Source: Anaerolinea thermophila (GTDB taxonomy: Bacteria > Chloroflexota > Anaerolineae > Anaerolineales > Villigracilaceae). Taken from it: DNA of 13,131 bases. Every line of letters begins with the position of its first letter. The stretch's first letter is position 1. Positions 13,125 through 13,131 of this stretch are shown here, in pieces. Under the pieces are notes generated by a model. It was given only the letters and a program-made list of their open reading frames with translations, had not been told where the DNA came from and did not search any database. Position numbers and translations under genes: made by a program. The stretch lies in NCBI GenBank assembly GCA_022729775.1, contig DZBA01000064.1, positions 1 to 13,131 of the forward strand. Reading direction: 5' to 3'.

Positions 13125-13131
13125 AACACAA

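Noticed and set aside
12875..13129. Overlapping plus and minus frames at the right end
   Set aside because: Both pass through perfect inverted repeats and start from non-ATG codons, so the DNA structure, not protein coding, explains the sequence.

Overview
The window looks like a stretch of bacterial chromosome from a Chloroflexota member, probably Anaerolineae. The grounds are indirect: the style of the encoded proteins (a Thr/Pro-rich 'TPTPT' membrane-anchored protein, a lone Roadblock/LC7 protein, a DUF5674-like protein), the pth-mfd and rnc-smc pairings, and an unusual density of short dispersed and tandem repeats. No rRNA, tRNA, phage gene, transposase or CRISPR array was found.

Layout. 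(1) 1-3492, minus strand: a probable three-gene operon reading leftward, with a membrane-anchored Ig-like hypothetical protein, pth (peptidyl-tRNA hydrolase) and mfd (transcription-repair coupling factor), whose 3' part lies beyond the left edge. (2) 3530-6591, plus strand: a Roadblock/LC7 gene closed by a terminator hairpin; a 96-bp inverted-repeat element; then pyrG (CTP synthase) translationally coupled to two small genes of unknown function. After these two genes a second, decayed copy of the pyrG 3' end appears, followed by a strong terminator shared with the convergent gene. (3) 6617-7561, minus strand: an aldo/keto reductase. (4) 7562-8000: a repeat-rich intergenic region with a long hairpin upstream of rnc. 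(5) 8001-12480, plus strand: rnc (RNase III) and smc (chromosome-structure ATPase), separated by 151 bp made almost wholly of three consecutive short tandem arrays. (6) 12481-13131: heptamer repeat, terminator, then about 590 bp with no convincing gene but several perfect hairpins and a terminator at the right edge.

Functional theme. The conserved genes are housekeeping: translation recycling (pth), transcription-coupled repair (mfd), nucleotide supply (pyrG), RNA processing (rnc) and chromosome organisation (smc). The parts worth a second look are non-canonical: the two-gene module bracketed by a duplicated pyrG tail; a family of degenerate 7-8 bp tandem repeats lying between genes, around smc and even in frame inside mfd; palindromic elements in mfd and before pyrG and rnc; and the structured right end. 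Residue substitutions at known active-site positions of RNase III and Pth are also noted. All family assignments come from reading motifs by eye; no database search was run.
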